A stretch of 64,000 nt of DNA from Micavibrio aeruginosavorus (lineage in GTDB: Bacteria > Pseudomonadota > Alphaproteobacteria > Micavibrionales > Micavibrionaceae), in contig CP066681.1 of assembly GCA_016432265.1 (NCBI GenBank), positions 1,700,342 to 1,764,341 of the forward strand. The letters run 5' to 3'. Shown here one piece after another: positions 18,009-26,724 of the stretch. Position numbers and translations under genes: made by a program. Positions within the stretch are counted from its first letter, which is position 1, and every line of letters starts with the position of its first letter. The notes beneath the pieces are model-generated. The model saw only the letters and a program-made list of their open reading frames with translations. It was not told the origin of the DNA and searched no databases.

Positions 18009-19292
18009 TTATGCCAACTCCGGCTCAGGCAGCCATTCTTTCTGCAGCTGATCCAGCGACCCGGCACGTATGGCGGCGCGGACTTCACGCATCAATCGAG
18101 TGATAACGGCCACGTTATGCTGGGCCACAATTTGTAAAGCCAGCATTTCCTGCACCTTGAACAGGTGATGCAAATACGCCTTGGAATACTGGGTAGAAGC
18201 CGGCAGATCCATGGTTTCATCCAGCGGCGTCGAATCGTCACGATATTTTGCGTTCCGCAGATTTATACGCTCTTCCGGGTTTCCGCGCATCAGCGCCCAG
18301 CCATGGCGGGCGATGCGGGTCGGGGATACGCAGTCAAAAGTATCAATGCCCATGCGCACACAGGTAAAAACATCGATGATCTTGCCAATCCCGAGCAGAT
18401 GAACCGGACGCTCCGGATGGATCAATTCGCTGTGCAGTTGCACGATTTCATGAAATTGCTCCTGCGAACCGCCGAGAGAACCGCCAATCGCCGTGCCGAA
18501 GAACGGGCGGTCGCGAGTCCAGGCGCAACTTTCCCTGCGCAGATCGAGATATACCCCGCCCTGCACGATACCGTAAAGCGCCTGACGCCCGTCATGCGTA
18601 CGATCGAATTCGGCGAGTGAACGATCGCCCCAACGGTGCGAGCGGTGCATGGATTTTTCCGTATAGGCGCGATCATTGTGGAACGCTGTGCATTCATCGA
18701 GCTGATAAATCAGGTCAGCCCCCAGTTGGCGCTGGATCTGGATCGAACTCTCCGGTGTCAGCGTCAATTCGCGGCCATCGAAATAAGAACGAAACTTGGC
18801 GCCTTCTTCCGTGATTTTCAGCAGGCTTTTCTCACGGTTTTTGCCACGCCCTTTGATCTCATCGGCAACGGAACCGTGTCCCATCGAGAAAATCTGGAAT
18901 CCGCCCGAGTCCGTCATCATCGGCCCGTCCCAGCGATTGAACTGGTGCAGCCCCCCCATTTTTTCAACTAGATCGGCCCCTGGCTGGATCATCAGATGAT
19001 AGGTGTTCCCGAGAATAATGTCAGCCTTGGCCTCGCGCATTTGTGGCATCGATAAGTTTTTCATCGCACCCTTAGTGCCACAGAAAATATAATTGGGCGT
19101 TTCAATCGTGCCGTGCGGCGTTTTCAGCTTGCCAATGCGCGCTTTGCTTTTCAGATCGCGGAATTCAATATCAAACCCGAAATTCTGATATTCGATAGAT
19201 GATGGCGGCGCTACCAGGATGGGCGCGTTCTTGTTGCGACGGCGCGGTTTTTTAGGTGCTTCGGCTTGTGACGCGGGTTGCGGCTGGCTCAT
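18009..19292 (-). CDS. tgt: tRNA-guanine transglycosylase lacking the zinc cysteines
   Basis: 427 residues. The TIM-barrel landmarks are intact: MMTDSGGFQIFS with the catalytic Asp, QLDECTAFH, YGIVQGGVY, and GIDTFDCVSPTRIARHG. Canonical enzymes then carry CxCxxC before YSRAYLHHL; here the equal-length segment reads MDLPAS (M361, L363, S366), so all three zinc cysteines are replaced while YLHHL is kept. A roughly 30-residue lysine/proline-rich N-terminal extension precedes the domain. The family is certain; full queuosine activity is not. Family members make queuosine precursors at tRNA position 34. Confidence 0.9.
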   Translation of the reverse strand: MSQPQPASQAEAPKKPRRRNKNAPILVAPPSSIEYQNFGFDIEFRDLKSKARIGKLKTPHGTIETPNYIFCGTKGAMKNLSMPQMREAKADIILGNTYHLMIQPGADLVEKMGGLHQFNRWDGPMMTDSGGFQIFSMGHGSVADEIKGRGKNREKSLLKITEEGAKFRSYFDGRELTLTPESSIQIQRQLGADLIYQLDECTAFHNDRAYTEKSMHRSHRWGDRSLAEFDRTHDGRQALYGIVQGGVYLDLRRESCAWTRDRPFFGTAIGGSLGGSQEQFHEIVQLHSELIHPERPVHLLGIGKIIDVFTCVRMGIDTFDCVSPTRIARHGWALMRGNPEERINLRNAKYRDDSTPLDETMDLPASTQYSKAYLHHLFKVQEMLALQIVAQHNVAVITRLMREVRAAIRAGSLDQLQKEWLPEPELA

Positions 19293-19304
19293 TCCTACCT
19301 CTCA

Positions 19305-19333
19305 TAAACAAAATGCGCGGCAATGGGCCGCGC
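19305..19333 (-). terminator. terminator between rpmB and tgt
   Basis: A perfect 7-bp GC stem (GCGCGGC / GCCGCGC) with a 5-base loop is followed on the minus strand by ATTTTGTTT. It lies 25 bases past the rpmB stop and 12 bases before the tgt start, so it separates the two transcripts or attenuates tgt. Confidence 0.7.
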
Positions 19334-19358
19334 ACCTGTTTTGTACGCTCACGCGCCC

Positions 19359-19754
19359 CTACTTTGCAGCAGTTTTTGCCGCCTTCTTTTTTGCCAGACG
19401 GGCGGAAACATTCGGTTTTTTCTGCGTCGGCTTTTTGGCAGCCATCGGTTTTTTCGGCGCAGCCTTGCCCTGAGATTCGAGTTTTTTCTCGATCTGGGCT
19501 TTGACTTTCTGCAGTTCAACCGGCAGCTTGGTTTTTGCCGTGCTGGTCAACCAGACATCAAGCCCGCCTTTGTGTTCAATGGTGCGAAGACCGTTCGGGC
19601 CCACACGCAAACGGACAGTCTTACCCAGCACTTCGCTGTAGATACCCTGATCGTTCACACTGGGGTTGAACTTGCGGCGGGTCTTATTCTGGGCGTGGGA
19701 TACGTTGTTCCCTGACATTTGCATTTTGCCCGTAACCATACAGCGGCGGCTCAT
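19359..19754 (-). CDS. rpmB: 50S ribosomal protein L28 with a Lys/Ala-rich tail
   Basis: 131 residues. The L28 core is clear (MSRRCMVTGKMQMSGNNVSH, TRRKFNPSVN, then LRVGPNGLRTIEHKGGLDVWL). L28 is usually about 77-100 residues; here a tail of about 30 residues rich in Lys, Ala and Pro (QGKAAPKKPMAAKKPTQKKP) is added, probably a flexible RNA-binding extension. The gene has its own terminator. Confidence 0.95.
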   Translation of the reverse strand: MSRRCMVTGKMQMSGNNVSHAQNKTRRKFNPSVNDQGIYSEVLGKTVRLRVGPNGLRTIEHKGGLDVWLTSTAKTKLPVELQKVKAQIEKKLESQGKAAPKKPMAAKKPTQKKPNVSARLAKKKAAKTAAK

Positions 19755-19926
19755 AATCGTAATCCTTATGCGAGTGGTTTATTTGATTCCGGGCTGGAAA
19801 TTAGGGGGTTGCCCCCGGAAAGTCAAGCAATTTAAAGCCCTAAAACCGCGAAAGGCCCCCTGTTCCCGACATTGCAAAACTGGCCCGCTTCTCTTATAAA
19901 ACAGCATGGAAACAGGAAAGACCGAC

Positions 19927-20316
19927 ATGGAAGCTCCCAAATACGATGCCAACGGTAACTCACTGTATGGCCCGGAAGGCCGTTACAGTGGTCGTCTGGG
20001 CGACCACATCCAGCCTCGCCCGGGTTTCACCTACCCAGATAACGGCGATGAAATCGTGGCCCTGCAAGATCATGTCACCCCTGGAAACTCCTCAAAGCCC
20101 GGGAAAGGTATTATCCGGACAGGCGACATCGGCACCGTGCTCGGGTGCCGCAAGCCGGGCACATTCGATCAGGAACGCGGCTATATGGGCCTTGTTGTCC
20201 ATTTTAAAAGCGTCGCTTCCGTCTACAACTCGGGATTTGTCCTGTGTTGGGATATTGCCTCTGATCCGCGCAAATTTGCCATTCGCAAACCCCAGCCCGC
20301 ACCCACGCAGCCCTGA
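19927..20316 (+). CDS. hypothetical protein (129 residues)
   Basis: Soluble, Gly/Pro-rich protein beginning MEAPKYDANGNSLYG, not recognised. A central segment (GKGIIRTGDIGTVLGC) resembles a small beta-barrel turn, but this is weak. The ATG at 19927 has an AGGAAAG Shine-Dalgarno eight bases upstream; an earlier Met (19906) lacks one. It is convergent with the CobD-like gene, six bases apart. Confidence 0.6.
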   Translation: MEAPKYDANGNSLYGPEGRYSGRLGDHIQPRPGFTYPDNGDEIVALQDHVTPGNSSKPGKGIIRTGDIGTVLGCRKPGTFDQERGYMGLVVHFKSVASVYNSGFVLCWDIASDPRKFAIRKPQPAPTQP

Positions 20317-20321
20317 AAAAT

Positions 20322-21335
20322 CTAGAAAAGCCGCCCGGCCCAGAACAAGGCTCCCATCAGACTGGCCAAAAACAGCATATGGGCAATCAAACTGATATAC
20401 ATCGCCCGGCGTAAATGCCCGTTCTCAAGCTGCGCCGTCGCGTTTTCAGGGCCAATCCAGTCCCGGCGGACAGCGCTGCCGTCCAGATCCACTGACGGGC
20501 CACCCAAACTGACGTTCAGGGAAAAGGCCATCGCAGTCAGCGGCCAGCCCCCCTGTTCATAAGGCGCAGATCCCTTTTTGCCACCCAGCGCTCGTAAAGC
20601 CCTTGTCATGCCCCCTGTAGGGGTAAAAAGGCCCGCCAACGCTATAAAAACCCCGGAAACAGCCCCCGGAACATACCCGGCCAGCTTTTCGAGCGCTAAA
20701 GGAACGGTTCCAAAACCCTTCCCGAAACCTTCCTGGCCAAAACGCCACGAAAAAGCCGCCAGACAAGCGTAAATATAGGCTCCCGGCAACCCGGCCAGCA
20801 AAAACCAGAAGACGGGCGCGACCACTCCCTTGTCAAAGGCGCGAGCCGCGAACATCATCCCGGTGCGCGTTATCCCAAAATCATCCGCATTCGACAGGTT
20901 CGTGCGGGTGGACTGGGCTATCGCATAAAACGCCCCCTTGCTGACCTTGCGATCACGCTGAGCAAAGTATAGGCGCAAAAGCGCAAACCAGACACTGCCA
21001 CCAGTCATCGCCAGCGACAGCAAGACGACTTCCGTCACTCCTTTCAATGGGTACTCGGCGCACAGTTTGGCTGCCGCCTCTCCGATCAGAAAGAAAAAAA
21101 CCAGCGCCACAACCAGCAAAAAGAAGCCTCGAAACGATAAATCAGCCACTGAGCGCTGCAAACGGTTCAAGCGCCCACCGACCCCGCCGAAAACTCCGTT
21201 CATTAATTTCCATAAAAATGGATTGGCATTCCCGTGCATTGGCCCCGTTACCATACCGGTAAGCGTCACCAGCAACAAAGCCGCCATGGCCGTATAAACT
21301 CGCTCCGGGTCATACATGTAGTTCTGTAAAGACAT
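20322..21335 (-). CDS. CobD/CbiB-like membrane protein
   Basis: 337 residues with several membrane helices. The family's C-terminal motif is visible (TAMAFSLNVSLGGPSVDLDG, then WIGPENATAQ), as is FDKGVVAPVFWFLLAGLPGA in the middle. CobD/CbiB makes adenosylcobinamide phosphate in late cobalamin synthesis. The N-terminal HPV-type motif is missing and no other cob gene lies nearby, so this may be a paralogue with another role. I place the start at 21335 (AAAGAG six bases upstream) rather than 21350. Confidence 0.68.
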   Translation of the reverse strand: MSLQNYMYDPERVYTAMAALLLVTLTGMVTGPMHGNANPFLWKLMNGVFGGVGGRLNRLQRSVADLSFRGFFLLVVALVFFFLIGEAAAKLCAEYPLKGVTEVVLLSLAMTGGSVWFALLRLYFAQRDRKVSKGAFYAIAQSTRTNLSNADDFGITRTGMMFAARAFDKGVVAPVFWFLLAGLPGAYIYACLAAFSWRFGQEGFGKGFGTVPLALEKLAGYVPGAVSGVFIALAGLFTPTGGMTRALRALGGKKGSAPYEQGGWPLTAMAFSLNVSLGGPSVDLDGSAVRRDWIGPENATAQLENGHLRRAMYISLIAHMLFLASLMGALFWAGRLF

Positions 21336-21507
21336 AAAAAACTCTTTCATGTGAATAGGTTAGGTCTTTTCCAGTTTTTTGGGCAGTCCCGTTTACGAGA
21401 TATACACAGAGAGTTGCTAATATAAACTTGCGCTGCATTGCAGAAACGGCGCTGCCGCGGTGTATATTGATAGATGAATCACAGTAATAACTGGGGGAGT
21501 ATAATTC

Positions 21508-22893
21508 GTGCTGTACCATTTTTTTGATCTTCATCATGCTATGCTGACGCCCATACGCATGACGGCCGAGTTGATGCGGACAGCTTACCAGCATCCCATG
21601 AATCCTCTCTCTTACACTCAAGGCGGGCGTTCACTGGCGGCAAGCGCCGAGATTTTCGAACGGGTAACGCGCCGTTTTGGCAAACCCTCGTTTGAACTGC
21701 CGACCACGTTCATAGATGGGAAGACTGTTGAGGTTGAGGAACAAACTGTCGTCGAAATGCCTTTCGCCAACCTGGTGCATTTCAGGCGCAAGATTGACCG
21801 TCACGATCCCAAAGTTCTGATTGTCGCACCTATGTCAGGGCATTATGCAACGTTGTTAAGAGGAACAGTTGAAGCATTATTGCCGCATCATGATGTGTAT
21901 ATCACTGACTGGCATGACGCTCGTCAGGTTCCCTTAAGCGAAGGCCGCTTCAACCTCGACGATTATATCGCTTATGTGCGCGAATTCCTGAGCCTGCTGG
22001 GCACAGGTGTCCATGTGGTTGCCGTCTGCCAACCCGCCGTACCTGTATTTGCCGCTGTTTCACTAATGGAATCCGACGACGACCCAGCCCTGCCCCTGAC
22101 CATGACCCTGATGGGCGGCCCGATTGATGCCCGCGTGTCGCCAACCAAAGTCAACGAAATGGCCGAACGCAACCCCGGGCACTGGCTAGCTAAAACCGTG
22201 GTCACAGAAGTCCCGTTCTATTACCCCGGCGCCTTCCGCAAGGTATATCCCGGCTTTGTTCAACTCGGCAGTTTCGTCAGCATGAATCTGGATCGCCACA
22301 TCGGATCACACATGAAGTTTTTTCATCATCTGGTTGAAGGAGATGGAGATTCTGCTGAAACGCACCGCAAGTTCTATGACGAATATCTGTCGGTTATGGA
22401 TATCCCGGGCGAGTTTTATCTGCAAACGGTCGATGTGGTCTTCCAGCGGTTCCTGCTGCCTCAGGGCAAGATGGTATGGAAAAACCCGCTGAACGAACAG
22501 ACATTCTCCGTCAACCCCGGGGCAATCAAGCGTACTGTCTTGCTTACGGTCGAAGGAGAACTGGATGATATTTCTGCCAACGGGCAGACCACTGCCGCTC
22601 ATGATCTCGCGACCAGTCTGCCTGCAGAGCGCCAATATCACCATTTTCAGGAAAAGACCGGACATTATGGCATTTTCAACGGCCGCAAATGGCGCGAGGA
22701 AATTATGCCGCGCATCCGTCATCTCATCCGACAATTCGATCCAGGCGCAGACCCTGTCCCGACAGCAGATCTGACAGCAATACCCGATAAGGCCCCGGCA
22801 CAGTGGGATCGGAGCGAACACGGGATTGATGCCGTCAAGGCCCGTAAGGCCAAAGCCGGAAAAACTGCCAAAGAATTTGAAGTGGCAGAATAG
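21508..22893 (+). CDS. phaZ: intracellular PHA depolymerase, Cys-nucleophile type
   Basis: 461 residues. An alpha/beta-hydrolase that degrades native polyhydroxyalkanoate granules in the cytoplasm. The nucleophile is C174 in VAVCQPAVP, as in the PhaZ1 family, with the acid in TVEGELDDISANGQT and the His in KTGHYGIFNGRKWREE. Start is a GTG (21508) with an excellent Shine-Dalgarno (GGGGGAG). The C-terminal 40 residues are lysine-rich and not part of the fold. A paralogue follows 328 bases on. Confidence 0.92.
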   Translation: MLYHFFDLHHAMLTPIRMTAELMRTAYQHPMNPLSYTQGGRSLAASAEIFERVTRRFGKPSFELPTTFIDGKTVEVEEQTVVEMPFANLVHFRRKIDRHDPKVLIVAPMSGHYATLLRGTVEALLPHHDVYITDWHDARQVPLSEGRFNLDDYIAYVREFLSLLGTGVHVVAVCQPAVPVFAAVSLMESDDDPALPLTMTLMGGPIDARVSPTKVNEMAERNPGHWLAKTVVTEVPFYYPGAFRKVYPGFVQLGSFVSMNLDRHIGSHMKFFHHLVEGDGDSAETHRKFYDEYLSVMDIPGEFYLQTVDVVFQRFLLPQGKMVWKNPLNEQTFSVNPGAIKRTVLLTVEGELDDISANGQTTAAHDLATSLPAERQYHHFQEKTGHYGIFNGRKWREEIMPRIRHLIRQFDPGADPVPTADLTAIPDKAPAQWDRSEHGIDAVKARKAKAGKTAKEFEVAE

Positions 22894-22932
22894 TTTCCAT
22901 AGCATTTGACATTTCAACATAAAGGCTTTTAT

Positions 22933-22957
22933 GCCGGATTTATTTCAGTGATCCGGC
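22933..22957 (+). terminator. weak hairpin after the first phaZ
   Basis: GCCGGAT and ATCCGGC form a 7-bp stem with an 11-base loop, 39 bases past the stop. No T-run follows, so termination is uncertain. The rest of the 322-base gap up to the second phaZ holds nothing I can identify. Confidence 0.3.
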
Positions 22958-23221
22958 TACATGACAAAAAAACAGATCAAAACTTTGATAGTCTGAGCAC
23001 GGATGAAGCAATCCAGCACTGAAAACGCAGGCTTCTTCAAAAAGGCGAAAATCAGACTGGACATAGCCAAAACGCTCAGTCCGGTCTAACAAGACAAACC
23101 TGCAAACCATCCACATTTACGCCGCGATGCAGCATGATTGTTATATGGACGTAAGCATTCCGAACGTTCTACAATCCTTGCCAATAACGAAAAATAATTT
23201 CGTCGCAGGGATTGATTGCCC

Positions 23222-24520
23222 ATGTTTGTATATCAGGCTCACGAATACCTCTCACAATCGCTGAAAGCCACTTTCAATGCCGCCGCGCAGGCTTTGGCCC
23301 TGCAAGGCAAACTGGTTAAATTCTTCTCGCCGAAAGCGGATCCGTCCTGCGACGAACTTGCACATAACCTGATGTCGTCGGCTCGTATTTTGGAGCATAT
23401 CGGCAGCGAACATCCGCCCGCGGCCTTCGGATTGAAAACAACAAAGATCAACGGCCAGGACTGCTCCGTCAGTGAAGAAACATTGGTCGATAAGCCGTTT
23501 GGACGGCTGCTGCATTTCAAGTGCGAACCCCCTGGGCCTGCCGCCCGGCATGTTCCTAAAATCCTGCTGCTGGCCCCGATTTCAGGGCACAAAGCCACAA
23601 TCTTGCGTGACACGGTGCGTGACCTGCTTCCGGATAGCGATGTTTATGTGGCTGAGTGGAAAGACGCCCGCGAAGTTCCTCTGAAACAAGGTTTTTTCGA
23701 TCTCGATACATATTTCGACTATGTACAGGATTACCTGCATGAGATCGGCCCGCAGGCACACCTTATCGGCATCAGCCAATCTACTGTTCCCGCCCTGTCC
23801 GTTACATCATTGATGGCGGCCCGCAAGGATCCTTGCACACCTATGTCCATGACACTGATGTGCGGCCCGATTGACCCCTCGATCAAAGAAACAGAGGTAT
23901 CGCGCTTAACTCGACAGCAAGGAATTGACTGGTTGCGGCAAAATGTGATCATGCCCGTGCCGCAGGGGTACGCCGGCGCCGGGCGCCCTGTTTATCCCGG
24001 TTTTGTACAATCAGCCGGCATCATGATGGTCGCACCGCAAAAACAACACCAGCACCCCCTTCATACCATCAACGAGTTGTTTCGCGGCCAGGGTGAGAAG
24101 CTTGATGCGGATGCCCCCTATTATCTGCAAATGATCGAGGATATTTTTATCAAACGCCGCCTTGCGCGCGGTACACTGACATCACGCAATGAAAAGATCG
24201 ATCCGGGGAAAATTGATCGCACAGGATTGCTTGTTGTAGAAGGCAGCAATGATAACATCACAGCGCCCGGACAGACAAAAGCCGCGCATGATCTGTGCAA
24301 AGGTATTCCCGACCATCTGCGTGACTATCAACTGGTGGTAGGCGCAGGCCACTACGATGTCTTCAGCGGCCCTCTTTGGGAAAGCAATATATCTAATAAA
24401 ATCAAATACTTCATCAGAAAGATTGCAGCCTTCGAGGGGATTGCCTATGATCCGCCTCAGGTTGCAGCCCTATCAAAAGCCGCACCCATTCAGAGCCAAA
24501 AGCCTGCTCTGGCCGCCTGA
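23222..24520 (+). CDS. PHA depolymerase paralogue, Ser-nucleophile type
   Basis: 432 residues, clearly related to the upstream phaZ over its whole length (LAPISGHKATILRDTVRDLLP against APMSGHYATLLRG). The nucleophile position reads GISQS (S185) where the neighbour has VAVCQ. The acid (VEGSNDNITAPGQT) and His (GAGHYDVFSGPLW) are conserved. It probably acts on a polyester or its oligomers, but the changed nucleophile may alter the substrate. I chose the ATG at 23222; a TTG at 23216 is possible. Confidence 0.85.
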   Translation: MFVYQAHEYLSQSLKATFNAAAQALALQGKLVKFFSPKADPSCDELAHNLMSSARILEHIGSEHPPAAFGLKTTKINGQDCSVSEETLVDKPFGRLLHFKCEPPGPAARHVPKILLLAPISGHKATILRDTVRDLLPDSDVYVAEWKDAREVPLKQGFFDLDTYFDYVQDYLHEIGPQAHLIGISQSTVPALSVTSLMAARKDPCTPMSMTLMCGPIDPSIKETEVSRLTRQQGIDWLRQNVIMPVPQGYAGAGRPVYPGFVQSAGIMMVAPQKQHQHPLHTINELFRGQGEKLDADAPYYLQMIEDIFIKRRLARGTLTSRNEKIDPGKIDRTGLLVVEGSNDNITAPGQTKAAHDLCKGIPDHLRDYQLVVGAGHYDVFSGPLWESNISNKIKYFIRKIAAFEGIAYDPPQVAALSKAAPIQSQKPALAA

Positions 24521-24680
24521 GCGTTTTCTACAAGAAAACCATACCGGCTATCCACAGGCCAAGCCGCTGGAAACACGCTGCAAAGCAGCACTGAAACCCG
24601 CAGAAATCCTAGGTTTTCTAGCTATTTCCTTGGGGATCAGTCATACTAAATATATAGGGTTAAAACAGGTAAAAAGAGGC

Positions 24681-25385
24681 ATGTCGGATAAACTGAGCCA
24701 TATCAGCCCCCATTTACGTCTGCAGGTCAGCAAAAGAGCCCGCAGGATGGCTTTGCGTCTGGATACCAAGGAGCGGGTGGTCTATCTAGTTGTGCCCGCC
24801 AAGGCGGATATGACAACCGCCAAGAATTTTGCCAAAGAGTACAAACACTGGATTCAGGAAAAAATAGACGCCTTGCCGGAACCTGTACCCTTCCACGATG
24901 GGGTCGTTATTCCGCTTTTTGGGCGGAATGTCGAGATCCGGGTCAATTACGATCAAACTTTAAAAAGAACCTCTATTGAATTGAAACCACGCATTCTTTT
25001 GGTTAACACTAATAAGAAAGATCAAAAGGAAGTCAGTGACCGGATCATGCGTTTCCTGAAAAAGGAAGCCACCCGCGTTATCCGCGCATTGGCTGTAGAA
25101 AAGGCCGCCCGCCTGGGCAAAGCGATTGCCAATGTTTCAGTTCGCGACACACGCTCACGCTGGGGCAGTTGCGCCGAAGACGGCAACCTTTCATTCTCGT
25201 GGCGGCTGATCTTTGCCCCGTGGGAAGCTTTGGATTATGTCGTAGCGCATGAAGTCGCCCATCTTGTTCATATGAACCATGGCAAGGCCTTCTGGAATCT
25301 GTGTGCCCGCATCTCGACTGATTACGAAACCGGGCGCGACTGGATGCGCGACCATGGGCATGAGCTAATGAGCTTCGGGCACTAA
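24681..25385 (+). CDS. YgjP/DUF45-type zinc metalloprotease
   Basis: 234 residues from MSDKLSHISPHLRLQ. The zinc motif HEVAHLVHMNHGKAFW (HExxH, then a downstream H) and the RSRWGSCAEDGNLSFSWRL segment are diagnostic of the DUF45/YgjP group. Its substrate is unknown. The ATG at 24681 follows a purine-rich Shine-Dalgarno (AAAAAGAGGC). A longer in-frame extension from 24357 overlaps the second phaZ and is unlikely. Base 25386 onward is AT-rich and holds no gene until ruvX. Confidence 0.85.
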   Translation: MSDKLSHISPHLRLQVSKRARRMALRLDTKERVVYLVVPAKADMTTAKNFAKEYKHWIQEKIDALPEPVPFHDGVVIPLFGRNVEIRVNYDQTLKRTSIELKPRILLVNTNKKDQKEVSDRIMRFLKKEATRVIRALAVEKAARLGKAIANVSVRDTRSRWGSCAEDGNLSFSWRLIFAPWEALDYVVAHEVAHLVHMNHGKAFWNLCARISTDYETGRDWMRDHGHELMSFGH

Positions 25386-25648
25386 CAATCTGTTAAATAA
25401 AGAAATAATCAAAAAACCATGCGGATCGATGCTTCGCGTCATGAGACTCCTGACGCACGCATACATAAAAGCATAACTTTAAGTACTACGAATAATTTAT
25501 TGATTATAAACAATTAAACTCGCAAATAGCAGCGATGTCATACAGGTCAAAGGTACACCAGCATCCGATGCCCCTCCCAATGTCGCTCTTCTCGCTGGCG
25601 CCGTTAGTCTGGCTGTGGTTTGAGCCAGCCCGCTTATCGCTGGACAGG

Positions 25649-26137
25649 CTAGAAACTTGCTGTCCGAATAAAATCCAGAGCCCCCTGCAGGATAAATTGC
25701 GCCGCCAGCTTATCGACATTTTGTTTTCTTTTTGTTCTTGACATATCTACATCGTTGATCAGAAATTTGTTCACAGAGACTGTGGATAAACGCTCATCCC
25801 ACAAAGCGATCCACGGGTTTTCCCCAAAGATATCCGGATGGTTTTCCATTTCCTGCCCAAAGTGTCGAACCGATTGGCAGCGCGGCCCTTCTGTCCCGTC
25901 CATATTCACAGGGTATCCCAGAACATATCCACCGATCTCGAAATCAACGATAATTTTGTTGAGCACCTGTATGTCTATGGTGAACTTTGCACGCTCGATC
26001 AACTGTAGCGGCGTGGCTATTCCATGCGCCGAATCCGAGAGCGCCACACCGATGGTGCGCTCCCCGATGTCCAGCCCCAGCAAACGGGCGTTTTTTGGGC
26101 ATGAATCAATGATATCTCTTAGTAATCCGACAGCCAT
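25649..26137 (-). CDS. ruvX: RuvX/YqgF, putative Holliday junction resolvase family
   Basis: 162 residues with RNase H-like fold. The first strand LGLDIGERTIGVALSD and the DERLSTVSVNKFL segment, with its two catalytic acids, are diagnostic. In many bacteria YqgF acts in rRNA 5' maturation rather than recombination. The conserved C-terminal KLAAQFILQGALDF is present. The gene is divergent from gatC, 66 bases away. Confidence 0.93.
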   Translation of the reverse strand: MAVGLLRDIIDSCPKNARLLGLDIGERTIGVALSDSAHGIATPLQLIERAKFTIDIQVLNKIIVDFEIGGYVLGYPVNMDGTEGPRCQSVRHFGQEMENHPDIFGENPWIALWDERLSTVSVNKFLINDVDMSRTKRKQNVDKLAAQFILQGALDFIRTASF

Positions 26138-26203
26138 GTTGCACTTGATCGCTATATCTCACAGGTGTAAAAGGTTTAAGGAAATTATAAAGGAATAACA
26201 AGC

Positions 26204-26491
26204 ATGTCGATTGATAAGGAAATCGTACGCAAGGTTGCGGGTCTTGCTCGTCTCTCCCTGTCCGAGAGCGACCTTGAACGTTTCACCCCGCAAGTGGCCG
26301 GCATTGTAAAATGGGTCGAGATGCTGGGCGAAGTAAATACCGAAAATGTGGCCCCTCTGGCCAACGTGGTGAATGTCGATCTGAAGTTGCGCCCGGATAT
26401 CATCAGCGACGGTGGGTATCAGGACAAGATTCTGGCAAATGCCCCCGAAAGCATGGAGGGATTCTTTGTAGTGCCGAAGGTTGTGGAATAG
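26204..26491 (+). CDS. gatC: GatC, amidotransferase subunit C
   Basis: 95 residues. GatC tethers GatA and GatB in the enzyme that converts Glu-tRNA(Gln) and/or Asp-tRNA(Asn) to the amides. The pattern KVAGLARLSLSESDLERFTPQVAGIVKWVEMLGEVNTENVAP is typical in length and sequence. It has a Shine-Dalgarno (AAAGGAA) and is the first gene of gatC-x-gatA-x-x-gatB. Confidence 0.95.
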   Translation: MSIDKEIVRKVAGLARLSLSESDLERFTPQVAGIVKWVEMLGEVNTENVAPLANVVNVDLKLRPDIISDGGYQDKILANAPESMEGFFVVPKVVE

Positions 26492-26496
26492 CCTGA

Positions 26497-26721
26497 ATGA
26501 CAACACCTGCACCAAACAGCAGAGCAATCCTGCGCATGGCATTGTACGCCTCAGCCATTCCTTTTGGCATTGCCGGGCTGCTTTGTCTGTTCGACCCGGA
26601 AATCGTTCAAGGGGTTGTAGGATTTGACTCCCTGACGCTAACGATTATGGGCGCAGCCCTGCTGCTCAGCGCCCTTGGCGACATCATCGTTGCAAAATTC
26701 ATCTTTAAGGATAAGCGATAA
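26497..26721 (+). CDS. small membrane protein between gatC and gatA
   Basis: 74 residues with two hydrophobic segments (roughly ALYASAIPFGIAGLLCLF and TLTIMGAALLLSALGDIIVA) and a basic C-terminus. Not recognised. It starts five bases after the gatC stop and ends three bases before the gatA start, so it is clearly part of the operon. It has no known role in amidotransferase function. Confidence 0.65.
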   Translation: MTTPAPNSRAILRMALYASAIPFGIAGLLCLFDPEIVQGVVGFDSLTLTIMGAALLLSALGDIIVAKFIFKDKR

Positions 26722-26724
26722 GAA

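Noticed and set aside
21351..21507. Possible cobalamin riboswitch upstream of the CobD-like gene
   Set aside because: I see no B12-box or other conserved riboswitch element in this region.
24357..24680. N-terminal extension of the metalloprotease frame
   Set aside because: It overlaps the second PHA depolymerase in another frame; the ATG at 24681 has a good ribosome site and the extension shows no domain.
25386..25648. AT-rich gap with short open frames
   Set aside because: The frames overlap ruvX or lack start signals; I found no RNA gene or repeat there.
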